Notes under the pieces: generated by a model
The model's database searches: none
Told to the model about the DNA's origin: nothing
What the model saw: only the letters and a program-made list of their open reading frames with translations
Made by a program: the position numbers and the translations under genes
Shown here: positions 1-9,559 of the stretch, piece after piece
How the letters are laid out: every line of letters starts with the position of its first letter
Numbering within the stretch: the stretch's first letter is position 1
IMG/VR virus record: IMGVR_UViG_3300025325_000051
Location: 1-42,733 of that record
Strand: one strand, 5' to 3'
Origin: a virus
Length of the DNA stretch: 42,733 nucleotides

Positions 1-15
1 ATCTCCTACTTAAAA

Positions 16-1785
16 TTATAGTTGTGCATCTCTCCAAGCACCACCAGTAAAAATTTGAATTCTAAAATTTGAAGTGTCAATAACAATAGGAACATATCCT
101 GCTATAGCAGTAGGAACTCCTGTAGGAACGCCTGCACAAGTAGGTAAATATATAAATCCATTTGTAGCTGTAGTAAGAAGTAGCCCTGCTCCAGCAGCAA
201 AATTTCTACTATTATCCCAGAAAGCACAAATATCAGGTGTAGCATTGAAAAGAGCACTTCTATCGGAAGAATCTGACCCAAGACCTCCTATAAGGACTCC
301 ACTACGTCTTATTGCATACATAATCAAAGAAGCTGCTGCTGCAACTCTATTTGATTCAATAGGTCTAGCTGTTGCTTCAAATCTAGCAGTACCAGCTGAA
401 TTATATAATACAGATTCTGTGCCTGTAGGACCTATTTGAAATCCTCTAAGAGCGCTTGTTGCAAAACGCATCCTGAAACGACCTGCACCTTTAAATTCTG
501 ACCTACCAAATACTGCTAAATCTGTAGTACTATTTAATATTGACATAGTAGATGGGTCATCTACTTCAACTGAAGCCCCATTTAAATGATTATTATTAAT
601 AGAAGTAATATCAGCACTACTAGGACCAGTTTGATATAAAGTAGTATTTGCTTGAATCCAAGAACCTACAACAGTTAGTTTACCTGTGCATAAAATAGCT
701 CTATCTGAATTAATTGAAGTAACTTCTGTCATTGTATGAACAAAACCTTGAGAAATAAAAGAAGTCGCAAAATCACTAACATAACAACCTTGAAAATCTG
801 CTCTATCAACGAATCTTGCTGGAATTAAACTTATATCTCCAAGCTGTATGCCAACACCCCCTGCTACTCCAGATCCTTGTCCTATGATTCTACCAGCACC
901 TATTCTTATACTTACAGTGCTATAAGGAATATATATTCCTCTAAAATATCCATCTATTTCATATCTATCTACAAATAAATCTCTTGCTGTTAAAGGAGGT
1001 ACTGAACTTGTTATAGCTATACCTGATGTAGAAGTAAGACAATCTATCTTAAAACCAAATATATTATTATATCTAGAATTAGCCGCTGGAGTATTAGCAA
1101 GAGTTATAGCATTTCCTACTACTGGAGTGTATCTAAGAACAGTAGCTACTACACCAGCTCCAAGAAGAGAAACATTACTTGGAACTGTTATACCTGTATG
1201 TCTATATATTCCTGGTGGGAATATTACTTGTGCACCATCTCCATCACTATTTGTGCCAGTATTAGAAGCTGCATCTATAGTTGCCTGGATAGCTGCCGTA
1301 TCGTCAGTAGCATTATCCCCTACTGCACCATAAACAAGTACTGAAAATCCTTGAAATCCAAGCACATCAAAATCATATTCGCATCCATGAGGAGATACAA
1401 ATGTAACTGAACCATCTTCATTATTTCTTATATAAGGCTCATCTCCTACTTTTTCTTCTACCCAAGTAGGTAAACAGCCTTTACAAAAAACACCAATTAT
1501 ATCATCAGATGCTATTGGTTCATCTACATTTACTAAAAAAGAATCATCATATTCAAATACATATTTAAAAGTATTACCGCCACATGCAGCATTATATTTT
1601 GAAAAAGTAACAAGGGATGCTTCTATATAACTTAAATTAAAAGGCTGCGATCCACTTGATTCAGGATCACATACAAAAGGAGCTAATAAAGAATTATCTT
1701 GAAGACAAAGTACTATATTAGATGGCAGGCATTCAATACAAGAAAGTTTAACTGAAGAACAATATCCAACTTGTTTAAGTGCCAT
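16..1785 (-). CDS. Tailspike: Cys-rich anchor plus pectate-lyase-like beta-helix
   Basis: 589 aa. Probably the receptor-binding or depolymerising tailspike. Residues 1-145 are a Cys-rich domain homologous to the whole neighbouring 144-aa protein (shared features: FEYDD, FCKGC, SPHGCEY), presumably the virion anchor. From about residue 147 the sequence turns into a pectate-lyase-3-type right-handed beta-helix: YGAVGDNATDDTAAIQATI, then FPPGIY and SNVSLLGAG. The C-terminal third is Gly/Thr/Ala-rich and fibre-like, ending in FTGGAWRDAQL. The start overlaps the stop of the upstream gene as TAATG, so the two are translationally coupled. The fold is inferred from motifs; substrate and catalytic residues cannot be read. 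Confidence 0.8.
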   Translation of the reverse strand: MALKQVGYCSSVKLSCIECLPSNIVLCLQDNSLLAPFVCDPESSGSQPFNLSYIEASLVTFSKYNAACGGNTFKYVFEYDDSFLVNVDEPIASDDIIGVFCKGCLPTWVEEKVGDEPYIRNNEDGSVTFVSPHGCEYDFDVLGFQGFSVLVYGAVGDNATDDTAAIQATIDAASNTGTNSDGDGAQVIFPPGIYRHTGITVPSNVSLLGAGVVATVLRYTPVVGNAITLANTPAANSRYNNIFGFKIDCLTSTSGIAITSSVPPLTARDLFVDRYEIDGYFRGIYIPYSTVSIRIGAGRIIGQGSGVAGGVGIQLGDISLIPARFVDRADFQGCYVSDFATSFISQGFVHTMTEVTSINSDRAILCTGKLTVVGSWIQANTTLYQTGPSSADITSINNNHLNGASVEVDDPSTMSILNSTTDLAVFGRSEFKGAGRFRMRFATSALRGFQIGPTGTESVLYNSAGTARFEATARPIESNRVAAAASLIMYAIRRSGVLIGGLGSDSSDRSALFNATPDICAFWDNSRNFAAGAGLLLTTATNGFIYLPTCAGVPTGVPTAIAGYVPIVIDTSNFRIQIFTGGAWRDAQL

Positions 1786-2219
1786 TAAGGTATTAAAGCT
1801 CCACTAAACGTATATTCACATCCATGAGGAGATATAAAAGTTATAGTACCATCACCATTATCTCTAAAATAAGATTCATTACCAATTTTCTGCTCTACCC
1901 AATTAGTTATACATCCTTTACAAAATGCTCCTATTATATCAGCAGATGTTAAAGGCTGAGAAGGGGCTAATAATAAAACATCATCATATTCAAAAATATA
2001 TTTATAAACACTAGTGCTGCAAGAACTACTGGATTTAGAAAAACTAATTAAAGAAGCTTCTATAATGTTAAAAAGAAAAGGAGTATCTACATCTGTTTCT
2101 GGGCAAGTAATAGGAGCTAATAATTCATCACTATCTAAACAAAGAATTACATTTGCTGGCAAACAGCCTGTACAAGATAACCTATTTCCTGAGCAATAAG
2201 TAACTGACCTAGTAGCCAC
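1785..2219 (-). CDS. Stand-alone paralogue of the tailspike anchor domain
   Basis: 144 aa, starting at GTG. It aligns end to end with residues 1-145 of the following tailspike, including nine Cys at matching places and the C-terminal SPHGCEY signature, but lacks a beta-helix. It may be an adaptor that shares the tailspike's binding interface, or a duplicated spike that lost its receptor domain. It lies after the capsid-gene terminator, so it needs read-through or its own promoter; only a weak GGGG ribosome site precedes it. Confidence 0.75.
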   Translation of the reverse strand: MATRSVTYCSGNRLSCTGCLPANVILCLDSDELLAPITCPETDVDTPFLFNIIEASLISFSKSSSSCSTSVYKYIFEYDDVLLLAPSQPLTSADIIGAFCKGCITNWVEQKIGNESYFRDNGDGTITFISPHGCEYTFSGALIP

Positions 2220-2238
2220 TTCTACCCCACAAAAGAGT

Positions 2239-2267
2239 AAAAGGGAGTAATTTCTTACTCCCTTTTT
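2239..2267 (-). terminator. Rho-independent terminator after the major capsid gene
   Basis: Twelve-base arms AAAAGGGAGTAA and TTACTCCCTTTT enclose a 4-nt loop that reads GAAA on the minus strand. T-runs occur on both sides, so it could work in both directions. It lies 9 bp beyond the capsid gene stop and separates it from the spike genes. Confidence 0.8.
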
Positions 2268-2275
2268 AAACTATA

Positions 2276-4117
2276 TTAACTACATTGTGTAGCAGTTGGT
2301 CCACCGCATGCAGGGCATGAAGCATCAGTTGCAGTCGGTACACAGACTGAAACAAGACCACCAACAGTATCACAGAATACTGTAGCACCGTAATCGACTA
2401 CCCAAGTATTAGTTGTGTAGTCAATACTTATAATGGTTACATCACTTGTAGTTCCATCACCATTTGTAATTGTGATAGTTTCACCAACATCACCCTTAAT
2501 TGGATTACTTAATACTAAGTCAACCCTGGTGTTATCAGTACAATTTGGACGGTAATCAATTATATTTGCAGAGCAACCTAATGTGTCATCACAGAAGATA
2601 GTTGTGAATCTGTCACAATTACCTAAATCAGTTCCTTGTGGGAAAGTGACTTCTACTGAAAGACTATCGGCTGATACTCCTGTTACAGTACCTGTTACAT
2701 AACCGCCAGTATCAATTCCAAATTGAATTTCATCAGTTACTACAGCAGTAGTCGGTACTGCTAAAGTAATAATATAACTATTTCCAGTTATTGGGTTAGC
2801 TGTAAAGCCAAGTATTAATGGGCAAGGACAAGTCACATCTGGTACTTCATTATCACAATCCACTGTTTCTGGAGGACATAATGGCTCACATAGCCATGTT
2901 GCCGCAAGATTAGGTTGTACACGTTCTACAAGTATTGCAAAGATTCCATCGCTATACTGTTGACTGATACCGATAGTAGCACTTGTAGCAAAATAACCAA
3001 GACGCCTAAATGGATCTTCCATAGTAAGTGGATTAATCCAAGCCCAATTATTAAAGAGACTAAATTCAGGACCAAATGAAGTATTTTGCCCTAAACTTTG
3101 TTCAGTCGGCATTACAAATATACTAAATGGAAATTTTCCATGAAGTATAAGTTCTTCATGAGTAGCTGCTTCATATAAAGGATTAAATCCTGTAAATGAG
3201 CCTACTTCCATTGGGATTTCATCTACAAAAGGAAGTACTTCAGTTGCTACACCTGTTACAGCATCTAAAATAAAACGTCTTGGGTAAAGCACAGGAGCTG
3301 CTATAAACATACCCCTAATAGTACTCATGAAATTATATTTACTTAGTAAATCATTGGCTAAACCAGAGAATCTTACATCTTGACGCAAATCCTGGTCATC
3401 TCTATACAATCTTCCAAGTAATTGATGTGAAGCTATAATTGAAAATATTGGTGATCCATTTACTACATCATAAGGAACACAATCTGGAATTTTTCTCATA
3501 TATTCATAGAAAAATTCAAGCATTTCAATATTTAATGTAGATAATCTAGCTGTTCCAGCAGGCCTATACACATACGGATTTTGTGTATTTGGTTTTGGTC
3601 CGCCTGAATCAACTACATATTTCTTAGCTAATTCAGTTAGAATGTTTTGACCAATATTAAGTTCTTTAAAGTAATCAACTTGTGCATAAAGATTTTCAAC
3701 TACTTTCGCAAAAACTTCTTTAAAATTTGAAGTAGTTTGAATCTCTTTAATACAATAAGGAGGTGATTTAAACTCCCTACTCATAAGGCTAGTTACTTTT
3801 CTCTCAATACCTAGTCCTGGAAAAGTCGTCCAGTTATAAGAACAATCTGGACCATCGCAGGGATCACAACCAGTGTTATTATTTAATTTCTTCCAAGCAG
3901 CAAAACCACGTTCAATTTTTGGTCTACCGCCCCTAACAATTAATTGCTGCATTTGAGTGCCACTACCTCTAGGCCACTCTTGAATTTTATAAAGGTCCCT
4001 CAACCAAACTGGATTAATAATTGATAAGTCTATAATTGCTTGTGAAATCGCAGGAGGTGCTGCTAAAAACGCATCTGATACTTCCTGTTCTGTAAGATTG
4101 CATTCTGCTACTGGCAT
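2276..4117 (-). CDS. Major capsid protein (probable)
   Basis: 613 aa from the ATG at 4117, which has GGAG 7 nt upstream; an in-frame TTG at 4132 contains that GGAG and is rejected. Identification rests on position (portal, scaffold-like gene, then this), its own promoter and terminator, and a capsid-like middle region (ARLSTLNIEMLEFFYEYM, RGMFIAAPVLYPRRF). The last 190 or so residues are a beta-rich, Thr/Val/Asp-rich extension with about 14 Cys, perhaps an Ig-like surface domain. The Cys content is unusual for a capsid protein. A large tail protein is the alternative. Confidence 0.65.
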   Translation of the reverse strand: MPVAECNLTEQEVSDAFLAAPPAISQAIIDLSIINPVWLRDLYKIQEWPRGSGTQMQQLIVRGGRPKIERGFAAWKKLNNNTGCDPCDGPDCSYNWTTFPGLGIERKVTSLMSREFKSPPYCIKEIQTTSNFKEVFAKVVENLYAQVDYFKELNIGQNILTELAKKYVVDSGGPKPNTQNPYVYRPAGTARLSTLNIEMLEFFYEYMRKIPDCVPYDVVNGSPIFSIIASHQLLGRLYRDDQDLRQDVRFSGLANDLLSKYNFMSTIRGMFIAAPVLYPRRFILDAVTGVATEVLPFVDEIPMEVGSFTGFNPLYEAATHEELILHGKFPFSIFVMPTEQSLGQNTSFGPEFSLFNNWAWINPLTMEDPFRRLGYFATSATIGISQQYSDGIFAILVERVQPNLAATWLCEPLCPPETVDCDNEVPDVTCPCPLILGFTANPITGNSYIITLAVPTTAVVTDEIQFGIDTGGYVTGTVTGVSADSLSVEVTFPQGTDLGNCDRFTTIFCDDTLGCSANIIDYRPNCTDNTRVDLVLSNPIKGDVGETITITNGDGTTSDVTIISIDYTTNTWVVDYGATVFCDTVGGLVSVCVPTATDASCPACGGPTATQCS

Positions 4118-4149
4118 ATAAAGCTCCAACAAGAAAAAATTAAAATAAT

Positions 4150-4177
4150 ATTATACTGTGTAAAACACAGTTGATAA
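4150..4177 (-). promoter_or_regulatory. Capsid-gene promoter with a palindrome in its spacer
   Basis: On the minus strand TTATCA (4172-4177), a 16-bp spacer and TATAAT (4150-4155) predict a start near 4143, giving a 26-nt leader with a Shine-Dalgarno. The spacer is almost entirely a palindrome, ACTGTG TTTTA CACAGT (4155-4171), placed as an operator would be. This palindrome differs from the CAATCA operators elsewhere. The rest of 4178-4330 is AT-rich, with a weaker GCCTA/TAGGC inverted repeat. Confidence 0.55.
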
Positions 4178-4330
4178 TTTAACTATTTTTCCCTGCCTAG
4201 CTTTACGTAGCCACCGATTTAGGCTGGTGTCCTTATTTTGTAAAGTAGACTAACTTTAATTCTTACTAACGTAAAGAAATAACGTAATTACAGGATATAT
4301 TAAAATATTAAAATAACGCAATAGGTTATT

Positions 4331-5674
4331 TTAAAATCTACTTCTTTTAGATAAAGTACTTTCTAGTAAATTAGCAGCAGCACTTTCTGCTGGATTTTCT
4401 GGAGTTTGTCTAGGAGAAACATTTCCAACACCAGGAGCACCTCCTCCAATTGGAGGTCTGATGTAATTAGTAGTACGTTTAACATTTTTTTCTAATTCAT
4501 TAATTGTTTGTACGGCAGCCTCTCTAGTGTCAATTGAATTATAGGAGCTTATAGCATGTAAAGTCATCCTGGCTAAAGCATGTGCTAATTCAGAAGGAAG
4601 GTCTTTTAACCCTAAATCTCTTAAACCACTTACTAATTTTTGATATTCAGTTCTAGCTTTCTCTACAACTGGCTTTATATAAGTATTATTATATTCAGTA
4701 TCATTTTCTTTAAATATAAGTTCTTTAGCTTTACCTTCTTTTTTTATAAAATCGAGAGCGCCGTCCCAAGAACTCTCAGCTTGTTCATGTATCTTATTTT
4801 TTCTATTAACTTCTAATGATTCTGATAATTTTGTACTTTCTAATTGTAAATTTATTAAAGTTTCTGTTGGTTTATTTTCTGCTTCTTTAGCTTCATGCTC
4901 TATGTTTTTTACTTTATCTATTAATTGTTTTACTTCTAAAGCACCTACATCATCAAAATGATCACTAAGAAATCGATTAATCTCAGCTCTGTTATTAAGT
5001 GTAAGAACTTCAGCCATTACATCTTCTGGAATACTATAATCTTTTGCTATTTCATTTATTTTAGTTTTTACTTCAGTTATTGGTGTTATAAAATTATCTA
5101 CGTATTCTTTAGAAGTTTTTAAATTTACTATTTTTTCATATTTTTCTAAGTCTGCTATTCTTTGTTCTTTTTCTTTTAATAATTTTTGAGTAGCTTCTGG
5201 GACGGCTTCTCCTTTATTATATTTTTCTAAAGTTTGTGTTAATGTATATTTATCATTTTCAATTTCTTTTAATGTTTTTGATGTTTCTTTAAGTTTTGTT
5301 CTAAGTTTTTTAAAGTTTTCTCCTGTTGAATTATCTGGTAAAATATCTAATTCATCATCTTCTTTAACTTCTATTTTTTGAGGAGTGGTTTCTATTGAAG
5401 GTGTAGTAACTGCAATTTCTTTAATTTCTTCTTTTAGTACTTCTTTAATTTCTTCTTTTGGCTTTTGTATAATTTCAGAAGTTGCAGAATTTAATAGTTC
5501 ATTAACACTTATAGGTTGTGTATTTGGAGCAATTTGTGGCGCTATACTCTTAGAATTATTTAATATAAACTCTAAAGGACTATTGCCGTCCTTTAAATTT
5601 TGAAGTATAGAAGCAGCATCTTTTCCAGGACTATGAATTGATGTAACTTGGCTTGGTGTTGTTTCTGATGGCAT
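4331..5674 (-). CDS. Scaffold-like coiled-coil protein
   Basis: 447 aa, very rich in Lys and Glu. It has a low-complexity N-terminus (residues 1-110, with EEIKEVLKEEIKEI), a long predicted coiled coil (about 120-340), and a Pro/Gly patch with a basic end (TLSKRSRF). Placed directly before the capsid gene and after the portal, it fits a scaffolding protein whose C-terminus contacts capsid subunits. No protease motif is seen. The start overlaps the upstream gene by 44 bp. Confidence 0.6.
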   Translation of the reverse strand: MPSETTPSQVTSIHSPGKDAASILQNLKDGNSPLEFILNNSKSIAPQIAPNTQPISVNELLNSATSEIIQKPKEEIKEVLKEEIKEIAVTTPSIETTPQKIEVKEDDELDILPDNSTGENFKKLRTKLKETSKTLKEIENDKYTLTQTLEKYNKGEAVPEATQKLLKEKEQRIADLEKYEKIVNLKTSKEYVDNFITPITEVKTKINEIAKDYSIPEDVMAEVLTLNNRAEINRFLSDHFDDVGALEVKQLIDKVKNIEHEAKEAENKPTETLINLQLESTKLSESLEVNRKNKIHEQAESSWDGALDFIKKEGKAKELIFKENDTEYNNTYIKPVVEKARTEYQKLVSGLRDLGLKDLPSELAHALARMTLHAISSYNSIDTREAAVQTINELEKNVKRTTNYIRPPIGGGAPGVGNVSPRQTPENPAESAAANLLESTLSKRSRF

Positions 5675-6002
5675 TTATTTCTTCCTTAGTTAAATATCCT
5701 TTTTCTTCTGCTAAGTCTAAAGCCCCATAATCAGGAGACAGCATAGCACCCTCCCCTAATTGCTGATCTAAATATAGTTTTTTAAAATTAAATAAATCTT
5801 CTAAAGCTTCCATATAACCAGCACTTCTTGCTGCTTGAGTAGCAAGAACTTGGACATTTTCTCCTATACCAATTATTCTTACTCGACCTTTTTCTTGTAA
5901 AAAATCAAATATTCCTGATTGATAAAGTTTACTCATGCCGTCAAGATAAAGAACTAAAAATCCTTTATCTTCTTTTATGCTTTTTAACTTATCTATAATC
6001 AT
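5631..6002 (-). CDS. Unknown virion-module protein, 123 aa
   Basis: Not recognised. An alpha/beta N-terminus (GFLVLYLDGMSKLYQ, RVRIIGIGENVQ) is followed by a helical C-terminus (GYLTKEEINAIRNN). It overlaps the next small gene by 4 bp at its start and the scaffold-like gene by 44 bp at its end, so it is part of the head operon. It may be a minor head or head-completion protein; that is only from position. Confidence 0.6.
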   Translation of the reverse strand: MIIDKLKSIKEDKGFLVLYLDGMSKLYQSGIFDFLQEKGRVRIIGIGENVQVLATQAARSAGYMEALEDLFNFKKLYLDQQLGEGAMLSPDYGALDLAEEKGYLTKEEINAIRNNTKPSYINS

Positions 6003-6187
6003 GCGACAGGAACTTTTTCATCAATTGCTGTTGCTTTTGCTACTAATTCATCAATTTTTGCTTGAACTTCTGCTGGAATACCAACATTAGCTAAAGCATC
6101 TTTTAACTCTTGAACAGTAACTAATAAACTATCAACATCAACACCAATATTATTAAGATGTGCTTCTAATTCTTCTAATGTACTCAT
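5999..6187 (-). CDS. Small coiled-coil protein in the head operon
   Basis: 62 aa beginning MSTLEELEAHLNN. An upstream in-frame start at 6253 is rejected because AAAGGGA sits at proper distance before the ATG at 6187. The protein is one amphipathic helix region (LLVTVQELKDAL, VQAKIDELVAKA) and is acidic. Function unknown; its position between portal and scaffold suggests a virion or assembly role. Confidence 0.6.
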   Translation of the reverse strand: MSTLEELEAHLNNIGVDVDSLLVTVQELKDALANVGIPAEVQAKIDELVAKATAIDEKVPVA

Positions 6188-6249
6188 TATTTTAGTTCCC
6201 TTTAAAATATAATTTATAAATCTAATTCTATACGATATTTTACAAAATC

Positions 6250-6507
6250 TCATGCTGCTAATTTAATATTTTTAGTAAGTTCTATTTTTCTAAAAAATTT
6301 ACTAAATATTGATGCCAACTCAATCTTAAAGTTATTATCATCTAGTACATTTAATTCATTAAAATTAAATAAAACTTTAGCAGGAGAATTCATATCTTTT
6401 AAAATAATACCTTTTTCATTATCTATAAAATCGTAACAAATAAAAAGTTCACTACATAGCCTAGCAGCATTAACTCGTATACTTTCTTCAAAAATATAAT
6501 TATTCAT
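6250..6507 (-). CDS. Unknown small protein after the portal gene
   Basis: 85 aa, not recognised. No Cys-pair or nucleotide-binding motif is seen; the C-terminal half is predicted helical (FKIELASIFSKFF). Its start is 2 bp beyond the portal stop, so it is probably translated together with the portal. Confidence 0.55.
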   Translation of the reverse strand: MNNYIFEESIRVNAARLCSELFICYDFIDNEKGIILKDMNSPAKVLFNFNELNVLDDNNFKIELASIFSKFFRKIELTKNIKLAA

Positions 6508-6509
6508 AA

Positions 6510-8975
6510 TTATTGCAGCTCAATATCATTTGGAGAAATCGTTGCGCCTTGAATAGTATTAATATCTCCTCTAAGTTCTTCAGTTGACCTTTCGTCAAGC
6601 TTTGATTTATTATCAATTATTTTGTTTGAATTTTCAAGATGTATTTTTAATCTTTGATTATCTGCATCCATTTTAACTTTATCACGCATAACATCTGCCC
6701 TGTTCTCATTAGCTCTTGCTGCCCTAGTTACTTGGCTTTGAATTTTAAAGTCTTTTCTCTTTTCATCTTGAAGAGTTGTAAATTGATTTAACTCTTCTTC
6801 ACTCATAGCTTTTTGCTGATTTTCTTGATCTTTCTGACGTTGCTTTAACTCTGCTTGAAGCATACTAGAAGCATTTTTACGGTTTAAAGTAGCATATTGT
6901 TTAAATTGATTATAAGATTGTGCTATTGACTGTACAAAATTACGATTAAATGGACTTCTTTGAAGTGCTTGAAAATGTTCATCTACATGTGGAAGTAATA
7001 CATTAAATATTTTATCAGCTTCTACAGGATCTGTTTGCTGCTGTCCTAACTGCTCAATTGTATCCTTTGCTAAAGCCATATGAGTTATAAAATGAGAACG
7101 ATGTTCGTTATCAAGAGAAAATACTGGAGATTCGCCTTGCCGCATTGCTATATTTTCTAACCCCGCTAAAGAAGCTCCACCTGCCATTTCATCAGGAGTT
7201 TCATTTTCTGAAGTAAATGCTTCCACTTCGTCTTTGCCCATAGTAGCCATAACATACTTCCTCTCATACCAAGCACTAGCTTTTGGACCGAAATTAGCAC
7301 TAATTGGTCCAAGTTCTTGAAGTCCCATAAGAAGTCCTAATGTAGAACCGTCTCCTGCAACACGAGTCGCTTTAACATCAAGTTGTCTTGGAAGACCCCA
7401 TTCAGATTCATCTTTTATTGAGAACATCTCTTCTGGAACACCATCTTCTAAACATCTGTCTTTCCATTCTTTAGCATACTCATAACCTGGATAGCCTTTT
7501 TTAGAATGAAGCATTTTTGCTACCATATTACGAATAACAATATCAAATTGGGAATAAAAATGAGCAATATTATGTTTAAGTACTCCAAATTCACGGTAAC
7601 TTTCCATCCTGGCTTGAGTAGGTGAAATTGAACCATAATTCCTATCAGGCACTCCTGGATCGTCCCCTGAATTTGCAGTATTATATTGAAGTTTTTGATT
7701 AATATATTGACTAGCACCAATAAGTTGACTGATGTTTGAACCAAAATTATTCTGAACAAATTCAGCAGTTCCAATATTAGTAGGCGCTCCTGGAACAAAT
7801 CTAATTGCTTCAATATCTTTACTACCAGTTGCAAGAGATTTTAAGAAAATAGTACTCGCCCATTTAGCACTATCTACAATTGAGCAATCTAACTGCATCA
7901 TAGCTTGGCAGCCTGCAAATATTTTATGTCCAAGACCGCGGTTAGAATGTAGCGTAAATTCGCCAGGACTAGCTGTAAATATCACTAATGCTTCCTGAAT
8001 TTCTTTATATTGTTTATCAACAAAATATAAAAAGTTACCATGGTCGTATACTGAATCAAATAAATAGTGACTAACACCGCTTTTACCATCACTATTTTCA
8101 TATTCTTGCTGAAGAAGTGATACTAATCTAACTGAATCTGTAAATAATCCATCGAAACGCAAATCACCATTTTGAAGTCTAAGTTGTAAATCCATTAGGT
8201 TTATAATTTCCTGCCCTCTATCTTTTACATAGCGATTAGCCCTAAAAAGTAAAAACTTCTCTAATTCTTCTATATTCCAAGGGCTTTCTTTTTTTGAAAC
8301 GTCTTTAAATTCATTATAAACTTCAAATAAATACTGCACTGTAAAAGTAGTTTCTACAAAAATTGAAGTAAGTCTTTCAACATCAGCTTGAGCTTGGTCA
8401 GTTATAAAAAATCTTGATAATTCTACAGTTCGCCACCTCCAATCTCTTTCATCAGGCCAAATTACAGGAGAAAGTCCAAATTTAATTATCTGAGCACTTA
8501 AAGTATTTACTTGAGTATAAAAACTAGGCCACTTTCTAACTACATAGTCCCAATTTTTAGCCATAGTAGCAGCTACTTTTGGAGCTTCTGGATTCATATC
8601 ATGAATATAAAATTTACATAAAGTTTCTGCTTCATTAAGTAAATTCCAATAAGCTAAAGCACCTCTTTCATAAAGTGCCCGACCATCTAAATTATTAAAA
8701 TTTGATATATGAGATAATCCGTGTCTATCAAGTTCCACTGGATTATAAGGAGGATTTCCAGCAATAAGTCCTTCAATTCTAGCATAAAGTTCAATTCTTC
8801 TAAGGGCTTCAAAACGATATTTATAATAAAGTGTTTTTGCGGCAGTTACAGTTTGAATTATATTAATTGGAGCTTTAAGTTTTCCGTCTTCTTCTCTAGT
8901 AATTTGACCGCGGAGACCGTCAGTTGAAGATTGAATCGGCACTGATTTTTCAGGCTGATTTTCTTTCTTTGCCAT
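6510..8975 (-). CDS. Portal protein (podovirus-like)
   Basis: 821 aa. Forms the head-tail connector through which DNA passes. Evidence: the length, the place after TerL and before scaffold and capsid genes, an alpha/beta N-terminal half, a central region typical of podoviral portals (PTQARMESYREFGVLKHNIA, then FYSQFDIVIRNMVAKM), and a long Gln/Lys/Asp-rich helical C-terminus (about 690-810, with MRDKVKMDADNQRLKIHLEN) as in the barrel and tail of long portals. The start overlaps the upstream gene by 26 bp. Confidence 0.75.
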   Translation of the reverse strand: MAKKENQPEKSVPIQSSTDGLRGQITREEDGKLKAPINIIQTVTAAKTLYYKYRFEALRRIELYARIEGLIAGNPPYNPVELDRHGLSHISNFNNLDGRALYERGALAYWNLLNEAETLCKFYIHDMNPEAPKVAATMAKNWDYVVRKWPSFYTQVNTLSAQIIKFGLSPVIWPDERDWRWRTVELSRFFITDQAQADVERLTSIFVETTFTVQYLFEVYNEFKDVSKKESPWNIEELEKFLLFRANRYVKDRGQEIINLMDLQLRLQNGDLRFDGLFTDSVRLVSLLQQEYENSDGKSGVSHYLFDSVYDHGNFLYFVDKQYKEIQEALVIFTASPGEFTLHSNRGLGHKIFAGCQAMMQLDCSIVDSAKWASTIFLKSLATGSKDIEAIRFVPGAPTNIGTAEFVQNNFGSNISQLIGASQYINQKLQYNTANSGDDPGVPDRNYGSISPTQARMESYREFGVLKHNIAHFYSQFDIVIRNMVAKMLHSKKGYPGYEYAKEWKDRCLEDGVPEEMFSIKDESEWGLPRQLDVKATRVAGDGSTLGLLMGLQELGPISANFGPKASAWYERKYVMATMGKDEVEAFTSENETPDEMAGGASLAGLENIAMRQGESPVFSLDNEHRSHFITHMALAKDTIEQLGQQQTDPVEADKIFNVLLPHVDEHFQALQRSPFNRNFVQSIAQSYNQFKQYATLNRKNASSMLQAELKQRQKDQENQQKAMSEEELNQFTTLQDEKRKDFKIQSQVTRAARANENRADVMRDKVKMDADNQRLKIHLENSNKIIDNKSKLDERSTEELRGDINTIQGATISPNDIELQ

Positions 8976-9552
8976 TTATTTCCTTTTTTTGCCAACAAAA
9001 ATGAGGTAACTTTTCTACTTCTTCTTTAGTTAAGTCCAGCTCACCACTATAAAATACTTTTGCTTTTAAAATGCAGCTACAGATTTCACAAGAACCAAGT
9101 TCATCATGATACTTAGACCTCTTTTCTCCTATAGAATGTAATGCTATCTCATCTGTCCATTTAACGAAATTACCTTTATCTGGAAATATATTATAAGGGC
9201 ATTTTATACATATTTCAGCTCGTGCATCAGCTACTTCTTGTGTAACAAATTTCTTAAAAGCCATTTGTTTAAGAAGTGCCAAACCTCCTTTAATATAAGA
9301 AAGTACTCCTCTTTGTAACTTATTATTTGTTTCACACATACCAGAATTCATTGGCAATTTACATTGATAATTATCAAGCACCGCATCAAGTAAATCCAAC
9401 TTAGAAAGTTTATTTTGACTTCGATAAGAAACAATCATTTGGACTAGTTCTTTTCTAGAGTTAGCTTTATACTGATGTTGAGTATCTGGATCTATAAACA
9501 CGTGCTCTTTAGAGCCTTGAAAGGGCTTAAAAGTTAAGAAGTTGATTGGCAT
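8950..9552 (-). CDS. Cys-cluster (zinc-ribbon-like) protein at the head of the virion operon
   Basis: 200 aa. First gene of the leftward virion operon. The C-terminal half has paired cysteines: CIKCPYN, then about 40 residues later CEICSC, and a final HFCW, consistent with a zinc-binding treble clef or ribbon. Such proteins next to terminase and portal genes occur in other phages, but I cannot name the role; DNA packaging or early head assembly is a guess. No Shine-Dalgarno precedes the ATG; the predicted promoter start is 1 nt upstream. Confidence 0.65.
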   Translation of the reverse strand: MPINFLTFKPFQGSKEHVFIDPDTQHQYKANSRKELVQMIVSYRSQNKLSKLDLLDAVLDNYQCKLPMNSGMCETNNKLQRGVLSYIKGGLALLKQMAFKKFVTQEVADARAEICIKCPYNIFPDKGNFVKWTDEIALHSIGEKRSKYHDELGSCEICSCILKAKVFYSGELDLTKEEVEKLPHFCWQKKEINGKERKSA

Positions 9553-9559
9553 ATAACTG

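Noticed and set aside
74-439. Rightward ORF inside the tailspike gene
   Set aside because: Low-complexity reading of the opposite strand of a well supported beta-helix gene; no ribosome site or neighbours on that strand.
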